Part shown: positions 13,687-21,088 of the stretch, in pieces | Numbering within the stretch: the stretch's first letter is position 1 | Layout of the letters: each line of letters opens with the position of its first letter | Assembly (NCBI GenBank): GCA_002361655.1 | Contig: DETM01000047.1 | Coordinates: forward strand, 11,996-41,239 | Reading direction: 5' to 3' | Length of the DNA: 29,244 bases | DNA from: Prevotella sp. UBA3288 | Lineage (GTDB): Bacteria; Bacteroidota; Bacteroidia; Bacteroidales; Bacteroidaceae | Program-made: the position numbers and the translations under genes | The notes under the pieces: model-generated | The model's input: the letters and a program-made list of their open reading frames with translations, nothing else | Told to the model about the DNA's origin: nothing | The model's database searches: none

Positions 13687-15186
13687 GTGGCACAGAATCA
13701 GATACAAGAACAGAAGTTAGAACAGCGGTTGCAGCAAAGCATATCGCACCAGCAATTCTTGCAGTCGCAGTTGACAGAGATGCCCCTGCAGCAACTGATG
13801 GAGCGCATCGAGACTGAGATGCACGACAATCCTGCGCTCGAGCAGTCCGTCGACGAGGGCTACTCTGACGAATCCTACACGCCGGAACCGTCAGACAGCA
13901 CCGATGGCGGCGACGACTATGACAGCATCAGGGAGCGGGAGGAGCGCATAGACGCCCTCGACGCTGCCTTGGCAATCCTGGGGCGCGACGACGAGGACCT
14001 GCCCGTCTATCAAGATGGACGTTCCTCACAGGAGGAACACGAAGAAATGGTCTATGGCGAAAGTCTCTCATTCTACGACTATCTGCTGGAGCAGGTAGGC
14101 GAGATGGAACTCTCTGACCAGGAACGCTACGTGATGGAATACCTGATTCGCTCACTCGACGACGACGGACTGCTGCGGGCATCGCTCGACAGCATCTGCG
14201 AGGAACTGGCCATCTATCACAACATCGACCTGACCACCGACCAACTGCAACAGACGCTGCGGAAACTACAGCGGTTGGACCCTGCCGGCATCGGAGGCCG
14301 CGACCTGCAGGAATGTCTGCTGCTACAGATCGAACGCCGTGAGCGCTCCAAGGTGAAAGACCTGATGAAGAAGGTCGTCACCCACCACTTCGAGGAGTTC
14401 ACCAAGAAACACTGGGGCAAGATACAACAGTCATTAGGACTGGACGACCGGCAGACGGCGGTGCTGATGAAAGAACTGCGCCGGCTGAACCCGAAGCCCG
14501 GAGCCTCGATGGGCGAGACCATCGGTCGCTCGATGCAACAAATCACCCCCGACTTTATCGCCGATACGCAAGACGACGGCACGGTGACCTTCGTCCTCAA
14601 TGAAGGCGACATGCCCCATCTGCACGTGTCGCAGTCGTTTGCCGACCTGCTGAAAGACTATCAGAAGAACAAAGGCGGTCTGACTCGACAGATGAAAGAG
14701 GCACTGATTTACACCAAGCAGAAGGTGGAAGCCGCCCAGAACTTCATCGATGCCATCCAACTTCGCCGACAGACATTGACCCTGACAATGGAAGCCATCA
14801 TCAACTGGCAGCACCGTTTCTTCGAGGAAGGCGATGAGTCGTTGTTGAAACCGATGATTCTGAAAGACATCGGCAACAAGACCGGTCTCGACCTGAGCAC
14901 CATCTCAAGGGTGTCGAACTCGAAATATGTGCAGACCCGCTGGGGCACATTCCCCCTTCGTTACTTCTTCAGCGATGCCTATACGACTGGAAGCGGTGAG
15001 GAACTGTCGACCCGCGAGATTAAAGTCGCACTGCGCGACCTTATCGACGGCGAAGACAAACGCAAACCGTTAAGCGACGAAGCCCTGAGTGCGGCCATGA
15101 AGAAGAAAGGCTACCCCATAGCCCGCCGCACCGTGGCCAAATACCGTGAACAAATGGGCTACCCCGTATCAAGACTGAGGAAATGA
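13687..15186 (+). CDS. rpoN: RNA polymerase sigma-54 factor
   Basis: The 499-residue protein has the three sigma-54 regions. Region I is Gln/Leu-rich (LEQRLQQSISHQQFLQSQL, NPALEQ; about 1-50), followed by an acidic region II (about 55-110) rich in Asp/Glu. The core-binding domain includes LRKLQRLDPAGIGGRDLQE, and the helix-turn-helix is followed by the RpoN box ARRTVAKYRE at 479-488, which contacts the -24 element. The start is GTG at 13687, since an in-frame TGA lies immediately upstream. Sigma-54 needs AAA+ enhancer-binding activators; none is encoded here, and no -24/-12 promoter was noticed. Its stop overlaps the next ATG (ATGA, 15183-15186). Confidence 0.95.
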   Translation: MAQNQIQEQKLEQRLQQSISHQQFLQSQLTEMPLQQLMERIETEMHDNPALEQSVDEGYSDESYTPEPSDSTDGGDDYDSIREREERIDALDAALAILGRDDEDLPVYQDGRSSQEEHEEMVYGESLSFYDYLLEQVGEMELSDQERYVMEYLIRSLDDDGLLRASLDSICEELAIYHNIDLTTDQLQQTLRKLQRLDPAGIGGRDLQECLLLQIERRERSKVKDLMKKVVTHHFEEFTKKHWGKIQQSLGLDDRQTAVLMKELRRLNPKPGASMGETIGRSMQQITPDFIADTQDDGTVTFVLNEGDMPHLHVSQSFADLLKDYQKNKGGLTRQMKEALIYTKQKVEAAQNFIDAIQLRRQTLTLTMEAIINWQHRFFEEGDESLLKPMILKDIGNKTGLDLSTISRVSNSKYVQTRWGTFPLRYFFSDAYTTGSGEELSTREIKVALRDLIDGEDKRKPLSDEALSAAMKKKGYPIARRTVAKYREQMGYPVSRLRK

Positions 15187-15803
15187 CACGCGAGAAAAAC
15201 ATCATCTATGCCGCACGTCTGGTGAGTCTGATCTTCACCCCTTTCTACTTGCCGTTGGTAGGACTGATAGCCCTGTTCACCTTCAGTTATCTTAACCTGC
15301 TGCCACTGGCCTACCGTCTGTTGGTGCTCGCCATTGTCTATGTGTTCACCATCCTTCTGCCCACCCTCATCATCCATCTCTACCGGAGTGCCCAGGGATG
15401 GACACTGATCGAACTGGGCCAGAAACGGCGACGTATGGTGCCCTACGGCATCAGCATCGTTTGTTACGGAGCCTGTCTGTGGACACTCGACATCATACAT
15501 ATCTACCACTTCGTGTCGAGCATCGTCATCGCGGCACTATGCATACAGATCATCTGTGCCATCATCAACGTGTGGTGGAAAATCTCCACGCATACTGCCG
15601 GCATCGGCGGTGTGGCCGGAGCCCTGTTCGTCTTCGCTGAGTATTTTGCCTTCAACCCTGTGTGGTGGCTCTGCCTGGTGCTTATCCTGGCCGGCATTCT
15701 GGGCTCGGCTCGTATCATCCTGCGTCAGCACTCGCTATCACAGGTGGTGACCGGCTTCCTCGTAGGCTTTCTCTGCGCTGCCACAGGCATTCTCTTCCTA
15801 TAA
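15183..15803 (+). CDS. PAP2-like integral membrane protein
   Basis: The 206-residue protein has about six hydrophobic segments. The phosphatidic-acid-phosphatase-2 signature is present in weakened form: KRRRMVPYG (81-89), KISTHTAG around His137 in place of PSGH, and ARIILRQHSLSQVVTGF with Arg177 and His183. The nucleophile-assisting Asp of the third motif (HxxxD) is Gln187. It could still be a lipid phosphatase or only a structural relative; Bacteroidetes have many PAP2-like proteins of this kind. Overlap of ATGA with rpoN indicates translational coupling. Possible substrates are undecaprenyl or phosphatidyl phosphates, unproven. Confidence 0.8.
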   Translation: MTREKNIIYAARLVSLIFTPFYLPLVGLIALFTFSYLNLLPLAYRLLVLAIVYVFTILLPTLIIHLYRSAQGWTLIELGQKRRRMVPYGISIVCYGACLWTLDIIHIYHFVSSIVIAALCIQIICAIINVWWKISTHTAGIGGVAGALFVFAEYFAFNPVWWLCLVLILAGILGSARIILRQHSLSQVVTGFLVGFLCAATGILFL

Positions 15804-15811
15804 AGCCGGAC

Positions 15812-15876
15812 ATTCTGGATAATCAGGATATTCCGGGAAATCCAGAAAATCCGGAAAATCCAGAAAAAATCAGAAC
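15812..15876 (+). repeat. Degenerate 9-nt tandem repeat in the purE leader
   Basis: Six consecutive 9-nt words (starting 15812, 15821, 15830, 15839, 15848, 15857) with consensus AATCCRGAA, plus a seventh at 15868-15876 after two extra A. Copies 4 and 6 are identical. It fills most of the gap between the PAP2-like gene and purE. In the purE frame it would read as Asn-Pro-Glu repeats, but purE itself starts at 15908. Confidence 0.85.
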
Positions 15877-15907
15877 ACCCACAACAATAAAAAAAAACAA
15901 AACTAAT

Positions 15908-16414
15908 ATGACTCCACAAGTTAGCATCATCATGGGCAGCACGAGCGACCTGCCCGTCATGGAGAAAGCCTGCAAGTTGCTCGACGAGATGCAGGTACCA
16001 TTTGAAGTGAACGCCCTCTCGGCACACCGCACCCCTGAGGCCGTAGAACAGTTTGCAAGCACCGCCAAAGAGCGTGGCATACATGTCATCATTGCCGGTG
16101 CTGGTATGGCAGCAGCCCTGCCCGGCGTCATCGCTGCCTCGACCACGCTACCAGTCATCGGCGTGCCCATCAAGGGCATGCTCGACGGACTGGATGCAAT
16201 GCTCAGCATCATCCAGATGCCACCGGGCATCCCCGTGGCCACTGTCGGTGTCAATGGGGCACAGAACGCAGCCATCCTGGCTGTGGAGATGCTGGCCCTC
16301 AGCGATGAGCCGCTCGCCAAGCGGCTGGCCGACTACAAGAGCGGCTTGAAGGCAAAGATAGAGAAGGCCAACAAAGAACTGGCAGAAGTAAAATATACGT
16401 ACAAGACGAATTAG
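15908..16414 (+). CDS. purE: N5-carboxyaminoimidazole ribonucleotide mutase (class I PurE)
   Basis: Converts N5-CAIR to CAIR in de novo purine synthesis. The 168-residue length is normal for class I PurE. Family motifs are all present: GSTSDLPVMEKA at the N-terminus (phosphate-binding loop), SAHRTPE with catalytic His, and GAGMAAALPGVIA. PVIGVPI and MPPGIPVATVGVNGAQNAA complete the active site. I start at ATG 15908, where homology begins; the reading frame stays open upstream only through the 9-nt repeat. It is the fourth gene of the operon. Its last bases are duplicated in the start of ispG (see repeat entry at 16399). Confidence 0.96.
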   Translation: MTPQVSIIMGSTSDLPVMEKACKLLDEMQVPFEVNALSAHRTPEAVEQFASTAKERGIHVIIAGAGMAAALPGVIAASTTLPVIGVPIKGMLDGLDAMLSIIQMPPGIPVATVGVNGAQNAAILAVEMLALSDEPLAKRLADYKSGLKAKIEKANKELAEVKYTYKTN

Positions 16415-16449
16415 CAGAAACAGAAGATGAGTACAAGACGAATTAGCAG
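16399..16449 (+). repeat. 19-bp direct repeat across the purE/ispG junction
   Basis: GTACAAGACGAATTAGCAG occurs at 16399-16417 and again at 16431-16449, 32 bp apart. The first copy contains the purE stop codon (16412-16414). The second begins two bases inside the ispG start codon's reading and encodes its codons 2-7 in another frame. It looks like one 32-bp tandem duplication. Confidence 0.95.
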
Positions 16450-17839
16450 TGTTGCCCACGTGGGCAGCATTGCCATAGGTGGCGACAACCCCATCCGCAT
16501 CCAGTCAATGGCCACCGTCGACACCAACGATACCGAAGGTTGCGTGGCTCAGGCCAAGCGTATCATCGATGCCGGCGGTGAACTGGTGCGGTTCACCACC
16601 CAGGGCATTCGCGAGGCCGAAAACATGAAGAACATCTCTGCCCGGCTGAGGCAGGACGGCTACGCCACGCCTCTCGTGGCCGATGTCCACTTCACGGCCC
16701 ACACCGCCGATGTAGCAGCCCTCTACTGCGAAAAGGTGCGCATCAATCCCGGCAACTATGTGGACCCGGGCCGCACGTTCAAGCATCTGGAGTACACCGA
16801 CGAGGAATATGCCGAGGAACTGAAAAAGATAGAGCGCACGCTCATTCCTTTCATAAATATCTGCAAGAAGCACCACACCGCCGTCCGCATCGGCGTGAAC
16901 CACGGTTCGCTCTCCGACCGCATCATGTCGCGCTATGGCGACACGCCGGAAGGCATCGTGGAGAGTTGCATGGAGTTTCTCCGCATCTTCCGCCGCGAGC
17001 ATTTCGACGATGTGGTCATCAGCATCAAGGCCAGCAACACCGTGGTGATGGTGACCACCGTCCGCCTGTTGGTGAAGACGATGGACCAAGAAGACATGCA
17101 CTACCCCCTGCACCTGGGTGTCACCGAGGCCGGTGAGGGCGAGGACGGCCGCATCAAGAGTGCCGTGGGCATCGGTGCCCTGCTGACCGAAGGCATCGGC
17201 GACACCATCCGTGTGTCGCTCAGCGAAGAGCCGGAATGTGAGATTCCCGTAGCCCGCCGCCTGGTGGACATGGTCGATGAATGCACCCGTCTGCGGGCTG
17301 CAGCCGAGGCCTCTATCAGCGACAACACCATCACGCTCGATGTAGACAGCATCTGCCAGTCTGGCTCGTCAGCACAAGGGCAGTGCGACTGGGAGACGCT
17401 GCAACTGAAGGTAGCAATGACTGTCGGTGCCCTGCTCATCGACCGCAAAGCCACCAAACTCACGCTAAAGGGCTGTTCTCTGTTCAGCAGCGAACAACTG
17501 ACGACACTCGCCGACAGCATCCTGCAGGCCGCCCGCATCAAGTTCACCAAGACGGAATATATCTCCTGCCCCGGTTGCGGTCGCACGCTCTACAACCTGC
17601 AGGACACCATCCGTCGCATCAAGGCAGCCACCGGCCACCTGGTGGGGCTGAAGATCGGCATCATGGGCTGCATCGTCAACGGTCCGGGCGAGATGGCCGA
17701 TGCCGACTATGGCTACGTAGGAGCCGGGCGAGGCAAGATTAGTCTCTACCGCCAGAAGGAATGTGTGGAAAAGAACATTCCCGAGGCCGAGGCCGTTGAC
17801 CATCTGCTCGCCCTGATAGAAAAAGACCGCGCCCTGTAA
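16427..17839 (+). CDS. ispG: 4-hydroxy-3-methylbut-2-enyl diphosphate synthase (IspG/GcpE), short-insert form
   Basis: Catalyses reductive ring opening of MEcPP to HMBPP in the MEP isoprenoid pathway, using a [4Fe-4S] cluster. In the 470-residue protein the TIM-barrel domain spans about 1-280 (IRIQSMATVDTNDT, VADVHFTA, VRINPGN, GVTEAGEGEDG). The cluster domain carries CPGCGR (Cys381, Cys384) and MGCIVNGPGE (Cys415, Glu422). Between them, about 280-372, is an insertion of roughly 95 residues. E. coli-type enzymes (about 370 aa) lack it; plant, chlamydial and many Bacteroidetes enzymes carry a much longer one (proteins of about 600 aa or more, from general knowledge). This looks like an intermediate or reduced form. 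It is the last gene of the rpoN operon, followed by a shared hairpin. Confidence 0.94.
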   Translation: MSTRRISSVAHVGSIAIGGDNPIRIQSMATVDTNDTEGCVAQAKRIIDAGGELVRFTTQGIREAENMKNISARLRQDGYATPLVADVHFTAHTADVAALYCEKVRINPGNYVDPGRTFKHLEYTDEEYAEELKKIERTLIPFINICKKHHTAVRIGVNHGSLSDRIMSRYGDTPEGIVESCMEFLRIFRREHFDDVVISIKASNTVVMVTTVRLLVKTMDQEDMHYPLHLGVTEAGEGEDGRIKSAVGIGALLTEGIGDTIRVSLSEEPECEIPVARRLVDMVDECTRLRAAAEASISDNTITLDVDSICQSGSSAQGQCDWETLQLKVAMTVGALLIDRKATKLTLKGCSLFSSEQLTTLADSILQAARIKFTKTEYISCPGCGRTLYNLQDTIRRIKAATGHLVGLKIGIMGCIVNGPGEMADADYGYVGAGRGKISLYRQKECVEKNIPEAEAVDHLLALIEKDRAL

Positions 17840-17843
17840 CTTG

Positions 17844-17880
17844 ATGGGGATGCTAGGGGTTAAGCCCGCAGCATCCCCAT
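17844..17880. terminator. Bidirectional hairpin between ispG and the sirtuin gene
   Basis: ATGGGGATGCT (17844-17854) pairs perfectly with AGCATCCCCAT (17870-17880), with an inner GGG/CCC. The right arm lies inside the 3' end of the convergent sirtuin gene. It probably ends transcription from both sides. Confidence 0.75.
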
Positions 17881-18555
17881 TAGTTCTTTCATACCCTCGC
17901 TTGCCCCTTTCATGATCTGCTTCACACCGCTGCCGGCACTGACGGGCTTGGGGTCGATCAGGTAGACGGGTACACCGGGACGGACATAATGGATGAGTCC
18001 GGCGGCAGGATAGACGTTGAGCGAGGTGCCGATGATAATGAAGATGTCGGCCGTTTGGGCCTCTTCGGCAGCCACGGAGATGTTGGGCACCGCCTCGCCG
18101 AAGAAGACAATAAACGGACGGAGCAGCGAGCCGTCGCCGGCTTTCGTGCCGGGAGCCACCTCACAATTGTCGGGTGACAACTGTATCTGATAGCGCGGAT
18201 CGTCGACATCACGGCTCGAGCAGACCTTCATCAGTTCGCCATGCAGGTGGATGACTTTCGTCGAACCGGCCTGTTCGTGCAGGTTATCCACATTCTGCGT
18301 CACCACCGTCACGTCATAGTCCTTCTCCAACTCTGCCACCAGACGGTGTCCCTCGTTGGGCTTCACGCCCCAGCACTTCTTGCGTAGCATATTATAAAAA
18401 TTGGTCACCAGCGTGGGGTCAGCCTCCCAGCCTTCGTGGGTGGCTACCTGCTGCACCGGATATTCCTCCCACAACCCGTCGGCATCGCGGAAGGTCTTCA
18501 GACCGCTCTCCACCGACATGCCGGCACCTGTCAAAACAACGATTTTCTTCTTCAT
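17860..18555 (-). CDS. SIR2-family NAD-dependent protein deacylase (class III, CobB-like)
   Basis: Removes acyl groups from lysines using NAD+. The 231-residue protein has the NAD-binding GAGMSVESGL (10-19), FRDADGLW, TQNVDNLH (86-93) and catalytic His105 in HLHGE. GTSLNVYPA lies near the C-terminus. The usual paired zinc cysteines are missing (only VCSSRDVDDP), as in zinc-less Bacteroidetes sirtuins. In the acyl pocket the class III Tyr is present (Tyr54), but the Arg expected three residues later is Leu57 (FYNMLRKK). This may alter preference for succinyl or malonyl groups. The gene is convergent with ispG. A weak -7-like AATCTTTG lies upstream, but I could not assign a full promoter. Confidence 0.9.
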   Translation of the reverse strand: MKKKIVVLTGAGMSVESGLKTFRDADGLWEEYPVQQVATHEGWEADPTLVTNFYNMLRKKCWGVKPNEGHRLVAELEKDYDVTVVTQNVDNLHEQAGSTKVIHLHGELMKVCSSRDVDDPRYQIQLSPDNCEVAPGTKAGDGSLLRPFIVFFGEAVPNISVAAEEAQTADIFIIIGTSLNVYPAAGLIHYVRPGVPVYLIDPKPVSAGSGVKQIMKGASEGMKELMGMLRA

Positions 18556-18633
18556 AAGGCTTCAAAGATTATTAAAACTCCACAAAAATAGTAATTTTTC
18601 GCGAATTATAGCCATGAAGTCAGAAATAATTGC

Positions 18634-18665
18634 TAATTTTGCACGATTTTTCTAGTGTATATACA
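18634..18665 (+). promoter_or_regulatory. Probable promoter region of the FKBP operon
   Basis: TAATTTTG (18634-18641) is a good Bacteroidetes -7 element, 44 nt before the first FKBP start, but the -33 position lacks TTTG. A perfect 10-bp palindrome, TGTATATACA (18656-18665), lies just downstream and could be in the 5' UTR. The weak -33 suggests an activator or a low-level promoter. Confidence 0.5.
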
Positions 18666-18685
18666 TTATTAATATAAGAGAAAGC

Positions 18686-19291
18686 ATGGATAAAGTGAGT
18701 TATGCCCTCGGTCTGGGCATCGGACAGCAACTGGTACAGATGGGTGCCAGCGACCTGAATGTAGATGATTTCGCACAGTCGATTAAGGACGTGCTGAGCG
18801 GCAGCGAACTGAAGGTGTCGCACCGTGAAGCCCAGCAGATTGTGCAGGACTATTTCGCCAAGAAAGAGCAAGCCATGAACGCCGAGCGTGCCGAGAAGGG
18901 CAAGGCAGCCAAGGAGGCCGGTGAGAACTATCTGGCAGAAAATGGCAAGAAGGAGGGTGTGGTTACCCTGCCCAGCGGTCTGCAGTATCAGGTGCTGAAG
19001 GAAGGCAACGGCAAGAAGCCCACGGCCAAGGACTCGGTGAAATGTCACTACGAGGGTTTCCTCATCGACGGTACCGTGTTCGACAGCAGCGTTCAGCGCG
19101 GCGAGCCTGCCGTGTTCGGTCTGCAGCAGGTCATCGCCGGATGGACAGAAGGTCTGCAACTGATGTCCGAGGGCGCCAAATACCGTTTCTTCATCCCCTA
19201 TCGTCTGGCCTATGGCGAGGGTGGTGCCGGTCAGTTGATTCCTCCTTATGCTGCCCTGATTTTTGACGTAGAACTCATTGAGGTAATGTAA
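18686..19291 (+). CDS. FKBP-type peptidyl-prolyl cis-trans isomerase, no signal peptide
   Basis: Catalyses proline cis-trans isomerisation and probably acts as a chaperone. The 201-residue protein has an N-terminal FKBP_N dimerisation domain (about 1-90; MDKVSYALGLGIGQQLVQMG, ending in a charged helix). An FKBP catalytic domain follows (about 95-201). Pocket residues Tyr122, Phe132-Asp133, Val149-Ile150, Trp153 and the IPPYAALIF strand are present. It starts directly with the domain, with no signal peptide or lipobox, so it is predicted to stay in the cytoplasm, unlike the two genes that follow. First of three tandem FKBP genes. Confidence 0.93.
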   Translation: MDKVSYALGLGIGQQLVQMGASDLNVDDFAQSIKDVLSGSELKVSHREAQQIVQDYFAKKEQAMNAERAEKGKAAKEAGENYLAENGKKEGVVTLPSGLQYQVLKEGNGKKPTAKDSVKCHYEGFLIDGTVFDSSVQRGEPAVFGLQQVIAGWTEGLQLMSEGAKYRFFIPYRLAYGEGGAGQLIPPYAALIFDVELIEVM

Positions 19292-19323
19292 GTTAAGAAG
19301 TTAAAACAATATAGAAAAGAACA

Positions 19324-20235
19324 ATGAAAAAGATTATTTTCGCTATGGCCGCTATGGCCATCGCCGTGAGCACGATGGTATCGTGCGAAGGCAACAATCC
19401 GAAGGCTAGTCTGAAGAACGACGTGGACTCACTCAGTTACGCTATCGGCGTAGTACAAACCAACGGTCTGACCAACTATCTGGTACAGGCCAAGGGTGTA
19501 GACACCACCTATATGGCTCAGTTCATCCAGGGTCTGAACGATGGTTTCAACGCTGCCGACGACAAGGGCAAGACCGCCTATCTGGCCGGTGTTGAGATTG
19601 GCAAGCAGATAGGCGAAGGTGCCGTGAAGAACATCAACTACCAACTGTTCGGCAACGACTCTACCAAGACCATCTCGAAGCGCAACCTCGTAGCCGGTTT
19701 CATCAACGCCCTGACCAAGAACGGCCAGAAGATGACTACCGAAGAGGCTGACTCTATCGCCAACCTCCTGTTTGAGCGCATCAAGTCGCGGGCCATGGAA
19801 GAGAAGTACGGCGACGTGAAGGCTAACAACGAGCAGTTCCTGGCCGACAACGGCAAGAAGGACAGCGTGCAGACCGTGAATGTCACCGTAGAGCAGCGCG
19901 ACGGCAGCACACTCGACTCTTACTTCCAGTACAAAGTGCTCAAGGCGGGCAATGGTGCCATCGCCACCGACACCAGCAAGGTGATTGTCAACTATGCCGG
20001 TCGCCTGATTGACGGAACAGAGTTCGACAGCAGTTACAAGCGCAACGAGCCCTTCACCGTCGACATGAAGGGTGGTGTCATCGCCGGCTGGATAGAGGCC
20101 CTGAAGCGTATGCCTGCCGGTTCAGTCTGGGAGGTCTATATTCCTCAGGAACTGGCTTACGGCAGCCGTGAGATGGGCAACATTCCTCCTTTCTCTACGC
20201 TGATTTTCAAGATTGAAGTGTTGGAAGTGAAGTAA
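19324..20235 (+). CDS. FKBP-type peptidyl-prolyl isomerase lipoprotein
   Basis: The 303-residue protein has a lipoprotein signal ending MVSC (Cys21, MKKIIFAMAAMAIAVSTMVSC region). A longer FKBP_N domain (about 30-185) contains SYAIGVVQTNGL and two similar helical halves. The catalytic domain is about 200-303, with the VNYAGRLIDGTEFDSSY pocket, VIAGWIEAL and IPPFSTLIFKIEVLEV. It is likely a periplasm- or outer-membrane-anchored folding factor. The start is 32 bp after the previous gene, and the next gene begins 6 bp after its stop, so it is a central cistron of the operon. Confidence 0.93.
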   Translation: MKKIIFAMAAMAIAVSTMVSCEGNNPKASLKNDVDSLSYAIGVVQTNGLTNYLVQAKGVDTTYMAQFIQGLNDGFNAADDKGKTAYLAGVEIGKQIGEGAVKNINYQLFGNDSTKTISKRNLVAGFINALTKNGQKMTTEEADSIANLLFERIKSRAMEEKYGDVKANNEQFLADNGKKDSVQTVNVTVEQRDGSTLDSYFQYKVLKAGNGAIATDTSKVIVNYAGRLIDGTEFDSSYKRNEPFTVDMKGGVIAGWIEALKRMPAGSVWEVYIPQELAYGSREMGNIPPFSTLIFKIEVLEVK

Positions 20236-20241
20236 TCCGAT

Positions 20242-20958
20242 ATGAAGAAATATCTGTTGATGGCACTCGCCCTTGTGGTGAGTGCCTCTTTCAATACCGC
20301 CGATGCCGCCAAGAAAAAGAAGGACAAGGAACCTGCAGCAGCCATCGCTCCCGACTCGCTGGTCACCGCTGCCGACTCCATCAGTTATGCCGTCGGTATG
20401 AGCATCGGCATGCAGATGATGCAGATGGGTGCCACCGACCTGAAGGCCGACAAGATGACCCAGGGCATTCAAGCCATGTTCGGTGGCGGCGAGAAGAAGT
20501 TTGCTGAGCACGACATGCAGCAGATGGTGATGAAGTATTTCACCCAGAAAGAGCAGGAGAAGACCGAACAACTGATAGCCGCCGGCAAGGCCTTCCTGGC
20601 AGCGAATGCCAAGAACGACAGCGTCATCACCACCCCCAGCGGCTTGCAGTACATGGTGCTCAAGCAGGGCAACGGCCAGGTGCCCCAACTCACCGACAAG
20701 GTGAAGGTGCACTACGAAGGCCGGTTGATCGACGGCACGGTCTTCGATGCCTCGGCCAAGCATGGCACTGAGCCTGTCGCCTTCCAGCCCAATCAGGTCA
20801 TCAAAGGCTGGAAAGAAGCCCTTACCATGATGCCCGTCGGTTCGAAGTGGCGACTCTTCATCCCACAGGAACTGGGCTACGGCAGCCGGCCCGCCGGACA
20901 GATACCTCCCTACTCCACCCTCATCTTCGATGTCGAACTGGTGGGGATAGACAAATAA
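20242..20958 (+). CDS. Exported FKBP-type peptidyl-prolyl isomerase (Mip/FkpA-like)
   Basis: The 238-residue protein has a cleavable signal peptide (about 1-22, ALALVVSASFNTADA) followed by a Lys-rich stretch (KKKKDKE). The FKBP_N dimerisation domain (about 45-125) contains SYAVGMSIGMQMMQMG and is strongly like the first FKBP of the operon. The catalytic domain (about 135-238) has VHYEGRLIDGTVFDAS, VIKGWKEAL and IPPYSTLIFDVEL. It is predicted soluble in the periplasm, helping outer-membrane protein folding like FkpA or Mip. It closes the three-gene operon, followed by a canonical terminator. Confidence 0.93.
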   Translation: MKKYLLMALALVVSASFNTADAAKKKKDKEPAAAIAPDSLVTAADSISYAVGMSIGMQMMQMGATDLKADKMTQGIQAMFGGGEKKFAEHDMQQMVMKYFTQKEQEKTEQLIAAGKAFLAANAKNDSVITTPSGLQYMVLKQGNGQVPQLTDKVKVHYEGRLIDGTVFDASAKHGTEPVAFQPNQVIKGWKEALTMMPVGSKWRLFIPQELGYGSRPAGQIPPYSTLIFDVELVGIDK

Positions 20959-20966
20959 AAAAGCAT

Positions 20967-21008
20967 GTGGAGAACGACAGACTGTTGCCGTTTTCCACTT
21001 TTTTTTTG
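20967..21008 (+). terminator. Rho-independent terminator of the FKBP operon
   Basis: GTGGAGAACG (20967-20976) pairs with CGTTTTCCAC (20989-20998), one G-U wobble, followed by about nine T residues. Confidence 0.9.
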
Positions 21009-21026
21009 TACTTTTCCGCCCAAAAG

Positions 21027-21058
21027 GTTGCACATTTCAATTTAATTGCTTACTTTTG
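21027..21058 (+). promoter_or_regulatory. Promoter of the Lrp/AsnC-family gene
   Basis: TACTTTTG (21051-21058) is a good -7 element; 20 nt upstream is GTTG, a three-of-four match to TTTG. The ATG at 21089 follows by 30 nt. An alternative upstream start at 21056 would overlap the promoter and is rejected. Confidence 0.65.
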
Positions 21059-21088
21059 CTGACAAATTGTAACATAATCAACCGAGCA

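Noticed and set aside
13684..13700. Sigma-54 -24/-12 promoter at TGGCAC near the rpoN start
   Set aside because: TGGCAC is present but no TTGC-type -12 element follows at the required spacing, and it lies in coding DNA.
15662..15907. N-terminal extension of purE through the Asn-Pro-Glu repeat
   Set aside because: PurE homology begins exactly at 15908; the upstream part overlaps the PAP2-like gene and a low-complexity repeat.
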